A stretch of DNA of 64,000 nt from Morganella morganii_D (GTDB lineage Bacteria > Pseudomonadota > Gammaproteobacteria > Enterobacterales > Enterobacteriaceae). This document shows positions 45,421-53,995 of the stretch, piece by piece. Each line of letters begins with the position of its first letter. Within the stretch, counting starts at the first letter, position 1. Under the pieces are notes generated by a model. That model was not told where the DNA came from and made no database searches. It was given only the letters and a program-made list of their open reading frames with translations. The stretch is taken from positions 2,480,001 to 2,544,000 of the forward strand of contig CP173058.1 of NCBI GenBank assembly GCA_044772875.1, read 5' to 3'. The position numbers and the translations under genes are program-made.

Positions 45421-46314
45421 CTACACCAGTTTGCTGATCCAGCTGTTGATATCCCCGGTCAGAAAATTCACCGGCGGAATTTCGATCACACTGTATGCGC
45501 CCGGCTGCTGACGGCAGGCAGCCCGCGCCGCAGACACCATAAACTGAGAGGTCAGTGCAGGATTATTGATGCGCATGCTGTACTCAAACAACTGGTTATG
45601 AGTTTTACCGGACACCCCTTTGTGCGTCATGGATACACCGTGTCCCACATCTTTCAGGGCATCAACACTGTCCACCTGACGGACATGCGTCTCATCGGAG
45701 GCAAAATAGCTGTCGGCTTTCAGCGTTGCGGTTACAGTATCAATATCATGTCCGGTTTCAAGCTCAACATAAACCATACGACGGTGAACGCCTGTACCCA
45801 GCGGGATTGTCATGGAGAGGGCGTCTTTGACGCCGGGAATCGCTTTGGCGGCGACACTGTGGCCCATGCTCATCCCCGATCCGAAGTTGGTGTAGGTCAG
45901 ACCTTTTGGTGCCATTGCCTGCATCAGTGTGCGGATAATGGAATCTGAACCCGGATCCCAGCCTGCGGAGATAATCGCGGTACACTCACCGGCGCGGGCA
46001 ATCGGGTCAAGGTGCTCTTTCAGCGCAACAATTTCACTGTGAACGTCAAAACTGTCCACGGTATTAATCCCCAGCGCGAGGATATCTGACGCCACCGCAC
46101 GGATAGCACGGGTCGGTGAACACAGCAGTGCCACATCCACCTTACCCAACCCGCGGATATCCGCCACTACCGGATACACAGAACCGGTATCAGCGGCAGA
46201 CGGGTTGCGGCGCACAATTCCTGCAATTTCAAAATCAGCGGCAGCTTCCAGCGCCTCAATCGCATATTGTCCGATATTGCCGTAACCAACGACGGCGGCT
46301 CGTATTTTTTTCAC
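45421..46314 (-). CDS. ddh: meso-Diaminopimelate dehydrogenase
   Basis: A 297-residue NADP-dependent enzyme that makes meso-diaminopimelate directly from tetrahydrodipicolinate and ammonia, a one-step bypass of the succinylase route used by most enterobacteria. It has a Rossmann start V-V-G-Y-G-N-I-G-Q, then T-V-D-S-F-D-V-H, I-S-A-G-W-D-P-G-S-D-S-I-I-R, G-S-G-M-S-M-G-H-S-V-A and M-R-I-N-N-P-A-L-T-S-Q. The pattern is closest to the Symbiobacterium-type (type II) enzymes from what can be recalled. Single gene with its own terminator. Confidence 0.9.
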   Translation of the reverse strand: MKKIRAAVVGYGNIGQYAIEALEAAADFEIAGIVRRNPSAADTGSVYPVVADIRGLGKVDVALLCSPTRAIRAVASDILALGINTVDSFDVHSEIVALKEHLDPIARAGECTAIISAGWDPGSDSIIRTLMQAMAPKGLTYTNFGSGMSMGHSVAAKAIPGVKDALSMTIPLGTGVHRRMVYVELETGHDIDTVTATLKADSYFASDETHVRQVDSVDALKDVGHGVSMTHKGVSGKTHNQLFEYSMRINNPALTSQFMVSAARAACRQQPGAYSVIEIPPVNFLTGDINSWISKLV

Positions 46315-46513
46315 GGAATTCTCTCTGTCATCATTGATTAGTCAGATAAGGAAATCATACTTACTTATGAAAGGAAACATTGATTTCTTAATTAGTTATG
46401 AAAAAAATGTTTTATTTTTCACCTTTCGCTATTCTCAGTAATATTATCCTGGTAGAATCCGGCTCCCTGTATCCGTCCCGGAACAAAAATCACACTCTTT
46501 ACAGAAGGTCGTC

Positions 46514-47860
46514 ATGCATCAGTCTGATGTGACAGAGCGCGGGCTCTTTTCCTTAAGCTGGCCGATTTTTATCGACCTGTTATTACATTTTTCCACCTTC
46601 CTGATTAATACCTGGATGGTCAGCCATGTGTCGTCAAAATATCTGGCGGCAATGGCGGTAGGCAACCAGGCATTTGACCTGTTTATCACTATTTTTAACT
46701 TTATCAGTGTCGGATGCAGTGTGGTCATAGCCCAGTATATCGGGGCGGGCAGACGGGATAAGGCCAGTCAGGCAATCCATATCTCGATCGCGTTTAACCT
46801 GCTGCTCGGATTATTGTCCGCCGGGTTTACCATTATTTTCGGTTATAAAATTCTGGAACTGATGAATACGCCGGAACATCTGATGGAAGATGCCTTTAAC
46901 TATCTGCATATTCTGGGAATCTGTTTAATTCCGGAAGCAGTGACCATCATTCTGGCAGCTTGTCTGCGGGTGTACGGCAGAGCCAAACCGGCGATGTATG
47001 TCACGCTGGTTGCCAACGTCGTGACCGTCGTCGGTAACTGTATTGTGCTGTACGGCCTGTTCGGCCTGCCGCAGTACGGGCTTGTCGGCGTGGCCTGGTC
47101 CACAGTGGCCGGGCGCCTGATTGCGGTGGCGCTGCTGTGCGGCCTGCTCTTTTACGGCCTGCGGATTAAATTCGTGCCGCGTATGCTGTTTCACTGGTCT
47201 AAAAATATGCTGAGGCAGATCCTGCACGTCGGCCTGCCGTCTGCCGGGGAAAATCTGGTCTGGATGCTGCATTATATGGTTGCTATCGCCTTTATCGGAC
47301 TGATGGGGGAAACCGCGCTGGCAGCACAGACTATCTACTTCCAGCTATCGCTGTTTATTATGCTGTTTGGCATAACTATCAGTATCGGAAATGAAATTCT
47401 GGTCGGGCATCTGGTCGGGGCAAAACGCTTTGAGGATGCCTATCAGCGCGGCATGAAAAGCCTGAAAACCGGCTTCTTCAGCACCATTCCGATTGTCTTC
47501 CTGTTCTGGCTGTTCCGTGATCATCTCGCTTACGGACTGAGTGATGATCAGGCGGTGGTTAAACTGCTGCTGCCGCTGTTCCTGTTGTCGGTCTTTTTAG
47601 AGCCCGGACGTACCCTGAATATTGTCATGGTAAACGCCCTGCGTGCCGCCGGTGACGCACGTTTCCCGCTCTGTACCGCCCTGTTCTTTATGTGGTGTGT
47701 GGCACTGCCGGTCGGCTATGTACTGGGGATCAAGCTGGAGATGGGTATCCTCGGGATCTGGATTGGTTTTCTGTGTGATGAGTGGCTGCGCGGGCTCGTT
47801 AATACATGGCGCTGGCGCTCGAAAAAATGGCAATCAAAACGACTGGATATTGAAGGCTGA
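46514..47860 (+). CDS. MATE-family multidrug efflux transporter
   Basis: A 448-residue twelve-helix membrane protein of the MATE family. Paired MatE domains are visible, including N-T-W-M-V-S-H-V near 33, V-G-N-Q-A-F, A-Q-Y-I-G-A-G and, in the second half, A-A-Q-T-I-Y-F-Q-L and G-H-L-V-G-A-K-R-F. It should export cationic compounds using a sodium or proton gradient. AGAAGG lies before the ATG. A hairpin (GATTCCCGCTG / CAGCGGGAATC, 47872-47901) without T-run follows. The substrate cannot be inferred. Confidence 0.9.
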   Translation: MHQSDVTERGLFSLSWPIFIDLLLHFSTFLINTWMVSHVSSKYLAAMAVGNQAFDLFITIFNFISVGCSVVIAQYIGAGRRDKASQAIHISIAFNLLLGLLSAGFTIIFGYKILELMNTPEHLMEDAFNYLHILGICLIPEAVTIILAACLRVYGRAKPAMYVTLVANVVTVVGNCIVLYGLFGLPQYGLVGVAWSTVAGRLIAVALLCGLLFYGLRIKFVPRMLFHWSKNMLRQILHVGLPSAGENLVWMLHYMVAIAFIGLMGETALAAQTIYFQLSLFIMLFGITISIGNEILVGHLVGAKRFEDAYQRGMKSLKTGFFSTIPIVFLFWLFRDHLAYGLSDDQAVVKLLLPLFLLSVFLEPGRTLNIVMVNALRAAGDARFPLCTALFFMWCVALPVGYVLGIKLEMGILGIWIGFLCDEWLRGLVNTWRWRSKKWQSKRLDIEG

Positions 47861-47993
47861 TCTATCCGTCAGATTCCCGCTGTATCTGCGCAGCGGGAAT
47901 CACTTAAACAACCAGCTGATAACACCACAACGAAACAATTAATAGAACCAATACGGAATTATATTCTGATAAATAACTGTAAACGCAGTTTTT

Positions 47994-48009
47994 CGTGACT
48001 GATATCACA
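47994..48009 (+). promoter_or_regulatory. CRP-like site upstream of cyuA
   Basis: CGTGA-N6-TCACA, one mismatch from the CRP core consensus, 273 bases before the cyuA ATG in a 420-base gene-free gap. The same gap has a second near-palindrome at 48031-48057 built on two TGCAT elements, possibly the operator of a specific regulator. Confidence 0.45.
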
Positions 48010-48282
48010 GGGTCTCATCACACTTTTTTATTTGTGCATAACATAATGCATACAAATCAAATTCAATAATATATTTAAATCAAATAGTTAGATAAGTGTT
48101 TTTATCTATTCTTGTTCCGGGATGATTTTTTGCTTTATTCCCCCTTATCCACCCTATTTTTTATTACCGGGAGAAAGTTTTTCTCCGGATTATGAAAATA
48201 CCCATGAATTGTGAAAGGATTTTTCTGCTGCCCTTTCGGTACACTGAGCCACATAACGGATTCGCGTATTTAAGGCTGAAAA

Positions 48283-49590
48283 ATGGCAACACATCACACC
48301 CCTGCTCAATGGAATAATTTTGTCGCGGCACTGCGTCAGTCAGTCAAACCGGCAACAGGCTGCACCGAACCGATTTCTCTGGCTCTGGCCGCCGCAAAAG
48401 CAGCAGCATGCCTCAGCGGTGCGCCGACACAGATCCGCTGCTATGTCTCCCCGAACCTGATGAAAAACGGCCTCGGCGTGACAGTTCCGGGAACAGGCAT
48501 GACCGGATTACCGGTCGCTGCGGCACTCGGCGCTATCGGCGGCCAACCGGACGCCGGTCTGAATGTCCTGTGCGGTGTGACCGCTGACGATATTGCTGCC
48601 GGGAAAGCATTTCTTGCCTCCGGAGCAGTGTCTGTCGAAATCAAAGAGCCGTGCAGCCAGGTGCTTTACTCCGAAGCCACAGTATACAGCGGCGACGATC
48701 AGGCCACTGTCACTATCTGCGGTGACCATACCCATGTGACAGAAGTCAGTCATAACGGCAATATTATTTATCAGGGTGATGCTGTCATGCATCAGGGCGG
48801 CAGTGATAACCCGTTTGCAGATGCCTGCGCCCGCGATATTTATGATTTTGCCACTCAGGCACCGGTTTCGATGATCAATTTTATGCGTCAGGCCGCTGAT
48901 CTGAATGATGCACTTGCCCGCGAAGGGATGTCTAACCCGTACGGGTTGCAAATCGGCCGCTCTCTGGAAAAACAGCGTGAGCGCGGACTGCTGTCAAAAG
49001 ATCTGCTGTCCGACATTATGATCCGCACCTCTTCGGCCTCCGATGCCCGTATGGGCGGCGCACAACTGCCTGCGATGAGCAACTCCGGTTCCGGTAACCA
49101 GGGAATAGCGGCTACCCAGCCGGTGGTGGTGGTTGCGGAATATTTACAGGCGGATGAAGAGAAGCTGATCCGCGCCCTGACATTGTCCCACCTGATGGCG
49201 ATTTATATACACAGCCAGTTCCCGCCGCTCTCCGCACTGTGTGCGGCCACTACCGCCTCAATGGGGGCAGCCGCCGGTATCGCATGGTTATTTGAAGGGA
49301 AATATGAGCCGGCGGCGATGGCTATCAGCAGCATGATTGGTGATATCAGCGGCATTATCTGTGACGGTGCGTCCAACAGTTGCGCGATGAAAGTCTCCAG
49401 CGGTGTCAGCGCGGCATATAAAGCAGTGCTGATGGCGATGAATCAGCAGTGTGTCGGCGGTAACGACGGCATTGTCTGCACCGATGTGGATAAATCCATC
49501 GCGAATCTCTGTGCGCTGGCCAGCCTGTCTATGCAACACACCGACATGCAGATTATTGAAATCATGGCAAACAAGGCAAAATCAGCCTGA
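48283..49590 (+). CDS. cyuA: L-cysteine desulfidase CyuA (YhaM/UPF0597 family)
   Basis: A 435-residue iron-sulfur dehydratase-type enzyme that breaks L-cysteine into pyruvate, ammonia and sulfide. It matches E. coli YhaM/CyuA: V-K-P-A-T-G-C-T-E-P-I-S-L-A-L near 20, S-P-N-L-M-K-N-G-L-G-V-T-V-P-G-T-G-M, the stretch A-M-S-N-S-G-S-G-N-Q-G-I, and I-C-D-G-A-S-N-S-C-A-M-K-V. The conserved cysteines (C-T-E-P, I-C-D-G, N-S-C-A-M) bind the cluster. In E. coli cyuA pairs with the transporter cyuP; here it stands alone, with a terminator after it. Confidence 0.94.
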   Translation: MATHHTPAQWNNFVAALRQSVKPATGCTEPISLALAAAKAAACLSGAPTQIRCYVSPNLMKNGLGVTVPGTGMTGLPVAAALGAIGGQPDAGLNVLCGVTADDIAAGKAFLASGAVSVEIKEPCSQVLYSEATVYSGDDQATVTICGDHTHVTEVSHNGNIIYQGDAVMHQGGSDNPFADACARDIYDFATQAPVSMINFMRQAADLNDALAREGMSNPYGLQIGRSLEKQRERGLLSKDLLSDIMIRTSSASDARMGGAQLPAMSNSGSGNQGIAATQPVVVVAEYLQADEEKLIRALTLSHLMAIYIHSQFPPLSALCAATTASMGAAAGIAWLFEGKYEPAAMAISSMIGDISGIICDGASNSCAMKVSSGVSAAYKAVLMAMNQQCVGGNDGIVCTDVDKSIANLCALASLSMQHTDMQIIEIMANKAKSA

Positions 49591-49631
49591 TTTTTCCGGG
49601 TTTGGCTTTTTAAGGAAGCCCCCTTTCCTTT

Positions 49632-49656
49632 ACCGGCCGCACCGGCCGGTTTTTTC
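49632..49656 (+). terminator. Terminator of cyuA
   Basis: A compact stem ACCGGCCG / CGGCCGGT with CAC loop, then six T. Confidence 0.9.
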
Positions 49657-49688
49657 ATGCTTTTTCAGCGGGTAAATACCCGCTGTTA

Positions 49689-50648
49689 TCATGCCGTCAG
49701 TGTGGCAAACGCATTGCGGATCTCCTGCTCCGGCAACTGCATACCGATAAAAATCAGCACACTCTGTTTTACATCATCCTCACGCCATTCGCGGTCAAAA
49801 TCGGCGCTGTACAAACGCTGAACACCCTGAAATAACAGGCGGCGCGGCTCGTTTTCAATCCAGAGTAACCCTTTGTAACGCAGCATATTATCAGCATAGC
49901 TGAGCAACAGGGTTTCCATCGCGCGGGAAATTGCACTGATCTCCACCGGTTTATCCATGGTGATCACCAGCGACTGAATATCATTCTGCTGTTTCGGTGC
50001 AAAGCGGAACAGCGGTTTGCTGATTTCCACATTATCATCCAGCATAAAACCGCCGACATTAAACAGCAGGTTCATGTCGATATCGCCGTTAATCACCTTA
50101 TACACCGGCGCTTTGGCATTAATCCGCTGTAACCGGGCGAGCAGCGCCTCATTATCCGGCTCAACATCCGTTTTGGTCAGCAGAATACGATCCGCATAGC
50201 CAATCTGCGCCTGAGCGATAGTGAACTGATCCAGTTGCTGCTGTGCATGTACCGCATCCACCAGCGTGATAATGCCGTCCAGTACATAGCGCTCACACAG
50301 TTTTTCATTGGAAAAAAATGTTTGTGTGATCGGGCCCGGATCAGCCATACCGGTGCATTCAATCACCAGGCGGTCAAAATCAATTTTGCCGTTATCCAGA
50401 TTTTCGCACAGATCCAGCAGCGCATCTTCCAGCTCACTCGAGCGGCTGCAACAGATACACCCGTTACTCAGGGTTTTTATCTGCGTGGCGCGGTCACCGA
50501 TAATCTCATCATCGATCGGAACCTCGCCGAATTCATTTTCAATCACAGCAATTTTCTGCCCGTGCTCCTCGTGGAGAATATGGCGCAGCAGTGTGGTTTT
50601 ACCGGCACCCAGAAAACCGGTCAGAATGGTCACGGAAATAGGTTGCAT
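49689..50648 (-). CDS. yjiA: CobW/COG0523-family GTP-binding metallochaperone YjiA
   Basis: A 319-residue G3E-family GTPase. The P-loop is G-F-L-G-A-G-K-T-T at 11-19, with metal-binding C64-x-C66-C67 in N-G-C-I-C-C, E-C-T-G-M-A-D-P and a guanine-specificity motif T-K-T-D. The CobW C-terminal domain ends the protein. The family moves Zn, Co or Ni; the metal is not fixed by sequence. The ATG at 50648 is preferred over an extension to 50708 because the family starts just before the P-loop. In E. coli btsT-yjiX-yjiA are adjacent; here yjiX is missing. Confidence 0.92.
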   Translation of the reverse strand: MQPISVTILTGFLGAGKTTLLRHILHEEHGQKIAVIENEFGEVPIDDEIIGDRATQIKTLSNGCICCSRSSELEDALLDLCENLDNGKIDFDRLVIECTGMADPGPITQTFFSNEKLCERYVLDGIITLVDAVHAQQQLDQFTIAQAQIGYADRILLTKTDVEPDNEALLARLQRINAKAPVYKVINGDIDMNLLFNVGGFMLDDNVEISKPLFRFAPKQQNDIQSLVITMDKPVEISAISRAMETLLLSYADNMLRYKGLLWIENEPRRLLFQGVQRLYSADFDREWREDDVKQSVLIFIGMQLPEQEIRNAFATLTA

Positions 50649-50709
50649 AATCGGGTCCTTCTTACAGACAGACAGCGGAACAAAGGCTGTCAGAGTAACA
50701 AATAACACG

Positions 50710-50757
50710 GATAATAAAAATATCCCCCGTACAATGTGACTGACATCATACGGGGGA
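50710..50757 (-). terminator. Terminator of btsT
   Basis: A 9-bp stem TCCCCCGTA / TACGGGGGA with a 17-base loop; on the minus strand the stem is followed by TATTTTTATT. Confidence 0.8.
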
Positions 50758-50786
50758 TGAGACTTCAGCGTTACTGCATGCTGTTA

Positions 50787-52937
50787 TCAGTGTGAGGAGG
50801 AGACTTTAATTCCCTCTTCCGGAACAGGAATATATGGTGTTTCGTTGTCAGTACGTTCCGGATTTTTGCTCGCTTTCATCGCGGTACGGATGCCGTAGAA
50901 GATGATGCTGTACACCACGACCAGGAAAATAATACTCAGCCCGGCGTTGGTGTAGTTGTTCACCACGATGTGCTGCATATTCGCGACCTGCTCAGGTGTT
51001 AACGCCACGCCTTCCGCAATGCGGCGTTTGTATTCATTCGCCAGCCAGAAGAAGCCTTCCAGTTGCGGGTTGTCACTGAACAGTTTCAGACCCAGCGCCC
51101 AGGTGGTACAAATCAGCAGCCATACCGCAGGAATAGTGGTTACCCAGATATATTTGCTGCGCTTCATCTTAATCAGAACAACGGTGGACAGAACCAGTGC
51201 AACAGCCGCCAGCATCTGGTTGGAGATACCGAACAGCGGCCACAGGCTCTTAACGCCGCCCAGCGGATCGACCACCCCCTGATACAACAGATAACCCCAC
51301 AGACCCACACAACCAGCAGTACCAATCACACCGGCAATGAAAGAGTCAGTTTTCTTCAGGAACGGAACGAAGTTACCCAGCAGATCCTGAAGCATAAAGC
51401 GGCCGGAACGGGTACCCGCATCCAGTGCAGTCAGGATAAACAGTGCTTCAAACAGGATACCGAAGTGATACCAGAAGCCCATATCCGCCGCAGGAATGAT
51501 TTTATGGAACACATACGCGATACCTACCGCCAGTGTCGGTGCACCACCTGCACGGTTGAGGACAGACGGCTCACCGATATCTTTGGCTGTCTGTAAAATC
51601 TCTTCCGGCGAGATAACAAAGCCCCAGGAACTGACAGTCGCGGCCGCTTGCGCGGTCACATCTTTCAGCTGTGCCATAATCATTGGTGCATCCGCTGTGC
51701 CGAGGTTATGCAGATCCGGCATCGTGATACCCAGCGCCGCCGGCGGGGTGTTCATCGCAAAATAGAGACCCGGTTCGATAATGGACGCTGCAACCAGAGC
51801 CATAATCGCCACGAAGGATTCCATCAGCATTGCGCCGTAACCGATATAACGGGCATCGGTTTCACAGGCCAGCAGTTTCGGTGTGGTACCGGATGCAATC
51901 AGGGCGTGGAAGCCGGAAACCGCACCACAGGCAATAGTAATAAACAGGAACGGGAACAGAGCGCCTTTCCAGACCGGACCGGTTCCGTCAACGAACTGTG
52001 TCATTGCCGGCATTTTCAGATCAGGGTTAAGGATAACGATACCCACAGCCAGACCGACGATAACCCCGATTTTCAGGAAGGTTGCCAGATAGTCACGCGG
52101 AGCCAGAATCAGCCACACCGGCAGCAGAGCGGAAACAAACGCATAGCCGATCAGTGTATAAGTGATAGTGGTATCTTTAAAGGTCAGCGCAGGGCCCCAG
52201 TACGGGTCGTGTGCAATCACACCACCGAACCAGATAGCCGCCACCAGCAGCACAATACCGATAACGGACACTTCACCGACACGTCCCGGCCGGAGATAGC
52301 GCATGTAGATCCCCATAAACAGGGCAATCGGCACGGTGGACACAACGGTAAACACACCCCACGGACTTTCCGCCAGCGCTTTCACCACAATCAGTGCCAG
52401 CACGGCGAGGATGATGATCATAATCAGGAAACAGCCGAAGAGCGCGATAGTGCCCGGCACAGTTCCCATCTCTTCTTTAACAATCTCACCCAGAGATGCA
52501 CCGTTACGGCGCGAGGAGATAAACAGCACCATAAAGTCCTGTACCGCCCCTGCCAGCACCACACCGGCCAGCAGCCAGAGAGTGCCCGGCAGATACCCCA
52601 TCTGCGCGGCAAGTACCGGCCCGACTAACGGACCCGCACCGGCGATCGCGGCAAAATGGTGACCGAACAGAACGTTACGGTTAGTCGGAACATAGTTCAG
52701 ACCATCATTATTAATCACCGCCGGTGTTGACCGGGTCGGATCCAGTTTCATAACCTTTGTTGCGATATACAGACTATAGTAGCGGTACGCCACCAGATAG
52801 ACTGATACCGATGCAACAATGATCCATAATGCACTGACATGCTCGCCGCGGCGTAAAGCAACAACGCCGAGACAGAAAGCACCTATAATCCCCAGGATAA
52901 CCCAGGGAATGTGCTTAAATAAGCGATTAGAGTTCAT
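50787..52937 (-). CDS. btsT: Pyruvate:proton symporter BtsT (CstA family)
   Basis: A 716-residue, about 18-helix carbon-starvation-family transporter with the same length as E. coli BtsT and near-identical blocks such as N-N-D-G-L-N-Y-V-P-T-N-R and G-H-H-F-A-A-I-A-G-A-G-P-L-V-G-P. BtsT takes up pyruvate with high affinity. The very end is slightly divergent but keeps T-P-Y-I-P-V-P-E-E-G-I-K-V-S-S-S-H. In E. coli it is controlled by the BtsS/BtsR two-component system, which is not in this window. Confidence 0.95.
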   Translation of the reverse strand: MNSNRLFKHIPWVILGIIGAFCLGVVALRRGEHVSALWIIVASVSVYLVAYRYYSLYIATKVMKLDPTRSTPAVINNDGLNYVPTNRNVLFGHHFAAIAGAGPLVGPVLAAQMGYLPGTLWLLAGVVLAGAVQDFMVLFISSRRNGASLGEIVKEEMGTVPGTIALFGCFLIMIIILAVLALIVVKALAESPWGVFTVVSTVPIALFMGIYMRYLRPGRVGEVSVIGIVLLVAAIWFGGVIAHDPYWGPALTFKDTTITYTLIGYAFVSALLPVWLILAPRDYLATFLKIGVIVGLAVGIVILNPDLKMPAMTQFVDGTGPVWKGALFPFLFITIACGAVSGFHALIASGTTPKLLACETDARYIGYGAMLMESFVAIMALVAASIIEPGLYFAMNTPPAALGITMPDLHNLGTADAPMIMAQLKDVTAQAAATVSSWGFVISPEEILQTAKDIGEPSVLNRAGGAPTLAVGIAYVFHKIIPAADMGFWYHFGILFEALFILTALDAGTRSGRFMLQDLLGNFVPFLKKTDSFIAGVIGTAGCVGLWGYLLYQGVVDPLGGVKSLWPLFGISNQMLAAVALVLSTVVLIKMKRSKYIWVTTIPAVWLLICTTWALGLKLFSDNPQLEGFFWLANEYKRRIAEGVALTPEQVANMQHIVVNNYTNAGLSIIFLVVVYSIIFYGIRTAMKASKNPERTDNETPYIPVPEEGIKVSSSH

Positions 52938-53281
52938 AACGCACCTTAAATGTGACTGTGATAATCAAAAGGATCCGTATCCTTACGGAAAAAATGTTTC
53001 AGCCCGGATAAAATAGAAACTTCCTGCAAGTGTGTTTTATGATAGAAAAATCAAGGCGGGAAACGGGGATTATTCCGTAAGCGGTTGTATAGCCGATTAA
53101 GCGGTCACTTTTTGCGGCCGGGCGGTTTTATCCGCCCCCCGGAGCGGTAAAATTTGTGATCGGGTTAACGTTATGTTTTTTAAATTTCTTCATGATTTTT
53201 GTTAATTTTTTATGAAACCGTGCTTTTATCCGCTTTTCTCCGTAATGTATGACCAGAAACCGACAGAAGACAGTAAACGAT
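52938..53281. other. Intergenic region between btsT and the DUF3592 gene
   Basis: No gene is supported. It holds divergent promoters for btsT and the DUF3592 protein. A GC-rich patch near 53095-53150 has an imperfect inverted repeat but no clear terminator or operator. Confidence 0.4.
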
Positions 53282-53785
53282 ATGACTAAAAAACCCGGCG
53301 ATCTCCGTGCTTATGCTGATAAACAAACACAACGCAACATGCTGTTTCAGCGTGTTCTCCGCCTGCTGACGTTCAGTGTGCTCTTCCTGGCCGGATTTAT
53401 GATTTATCAGACATGGCAGACACAACAGAACGATATCTATGCTGACGGGCAGATAACCGGTTACCTGCGGACAGAAATGCGTGATACCCGTCCGGGGCAG
53501 CAACTGGTTGGCTGGCCTGTGGTGAAATTCATGACGGCGGATAATAAAATCGTGACGTTTACCTCACCGGATCATCTGCTGTGTCAGCCGCAGTGTGAAA
53601 ACGGCCCGGTGGGTGTTTATTATCAGAAGGATAATCCGGGAAAAGCACAGATAGCAGATTTCAGCGCCCGTTATGGTGAAATGATTGTCTGGAGTGTGGT
53701 CGCCTTTATTCTGCTGGTGACCTATATTCTGCACAGCTGGCGGCTGCGTATTCTGACCCGCCGCCATCACGGTGCGGCATCATAA
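53282..53785 (+). CDS. DUF3592-type membrane protein
   Basis: A 167-residue protein with one transmembrane helix near each end (about 27-46 and 134-155) and an external beta-rich middle. The segment running from the first helix through A-D-G-Q-I-T-G-Y, V-V-K-F-M-T-A-D-N-K and V-T-F-T-S-P to V-G-V-Y-Y-Q-K-D-N-P-G-K-A-Q-I is the DUF3592 pattern. Function unknown. The start at 53282 is chosen for position; an in-frame ATG at 53249 is possible, and neither has a strong ribosome site. Its stop overlaps by 6 bases the end of the small convergent secreted-peptide gene. Confidence 0.75.
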   Translation: MTKKPGDLRAYADKQTQRNMLFQRVLRLLTFSVLFLAGFMIYQTWQTQQNDIYADGQITGYLRTEMRDTRPGQQLVGWPVVKFMTADNKIVTFTSPDHLLCQPQCENGPVGVYYQKDNPGKAQIADFSARYGEMIVWSVVAFILLVTYILHSWRLRILTRRHHGAAS

Positions 53786-53914
53786 ACGGCTGTCCGGCTC
53801 ATCCGCCCTCTCCCGTATCCATTCACGGGCTTTTTCTGCCTGCACATCCGTACCGGCAAACGCGATCAGCGGCAGCAACATGACAAAGACTATCCCCGGT
53901 ATTCTGCATTTCAT
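53780..53914 (-). CDS. Small secreted peptide, 44 residues
   Basis: A short frame with an unusually good ribosome site (GGAGG, 8 bases before ATG 53914). It encodes a signal-peptide-like N-terminus (M-K-C-R-I-P-G then I-V-F-V-M-L-L-P-L-I-A-F-A) followed by a 24-residue charged tail (K-A-R-E-W-I-R-E-R-A-D-E). If the cut is after A20 the product is a soluble periplasmic peptide; without cleavage it would be a single-pass membrane peptide. It lies 82 bases past purT on the same strand, after a long hairpin. Family not recognised. Confidence 0.55.
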   Translation of the reverse strand: MKCRIPGIVFVMLLPLIAFAGTDVQAEKAREWIRERADEPDSRL

Positions 53915-53939
53915 CGGTTATTCCTCCGGTTGACCGCTG

Positions 53940-53984
53940 TCTGTGATAACCTTCCGGCATATTACAGCGGAAGGTTATCACAGA
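53940..53984 (-). terminator. Long perfect hairpin after purT
   Basis: A 16-bp perfect stem (TCTGTGATAACCTTCC and its complement) with a 13-base loop, 11 bases past the purT stop. No T-run follows on either strand, so it may act as an RNA-processing or stability element between purT and the small peptide gene rather than a classical terminator. Confidence 0.6.
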
Positions 53985-53995
53985 TATTACCCCGG

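Noticed and set aside
51648..52628. A 326-codon plus-strand frame opposite btsT
   Set aside because: It is antisense to a well-matched transporter gene, His/Gln-rich, without a ribosome site.
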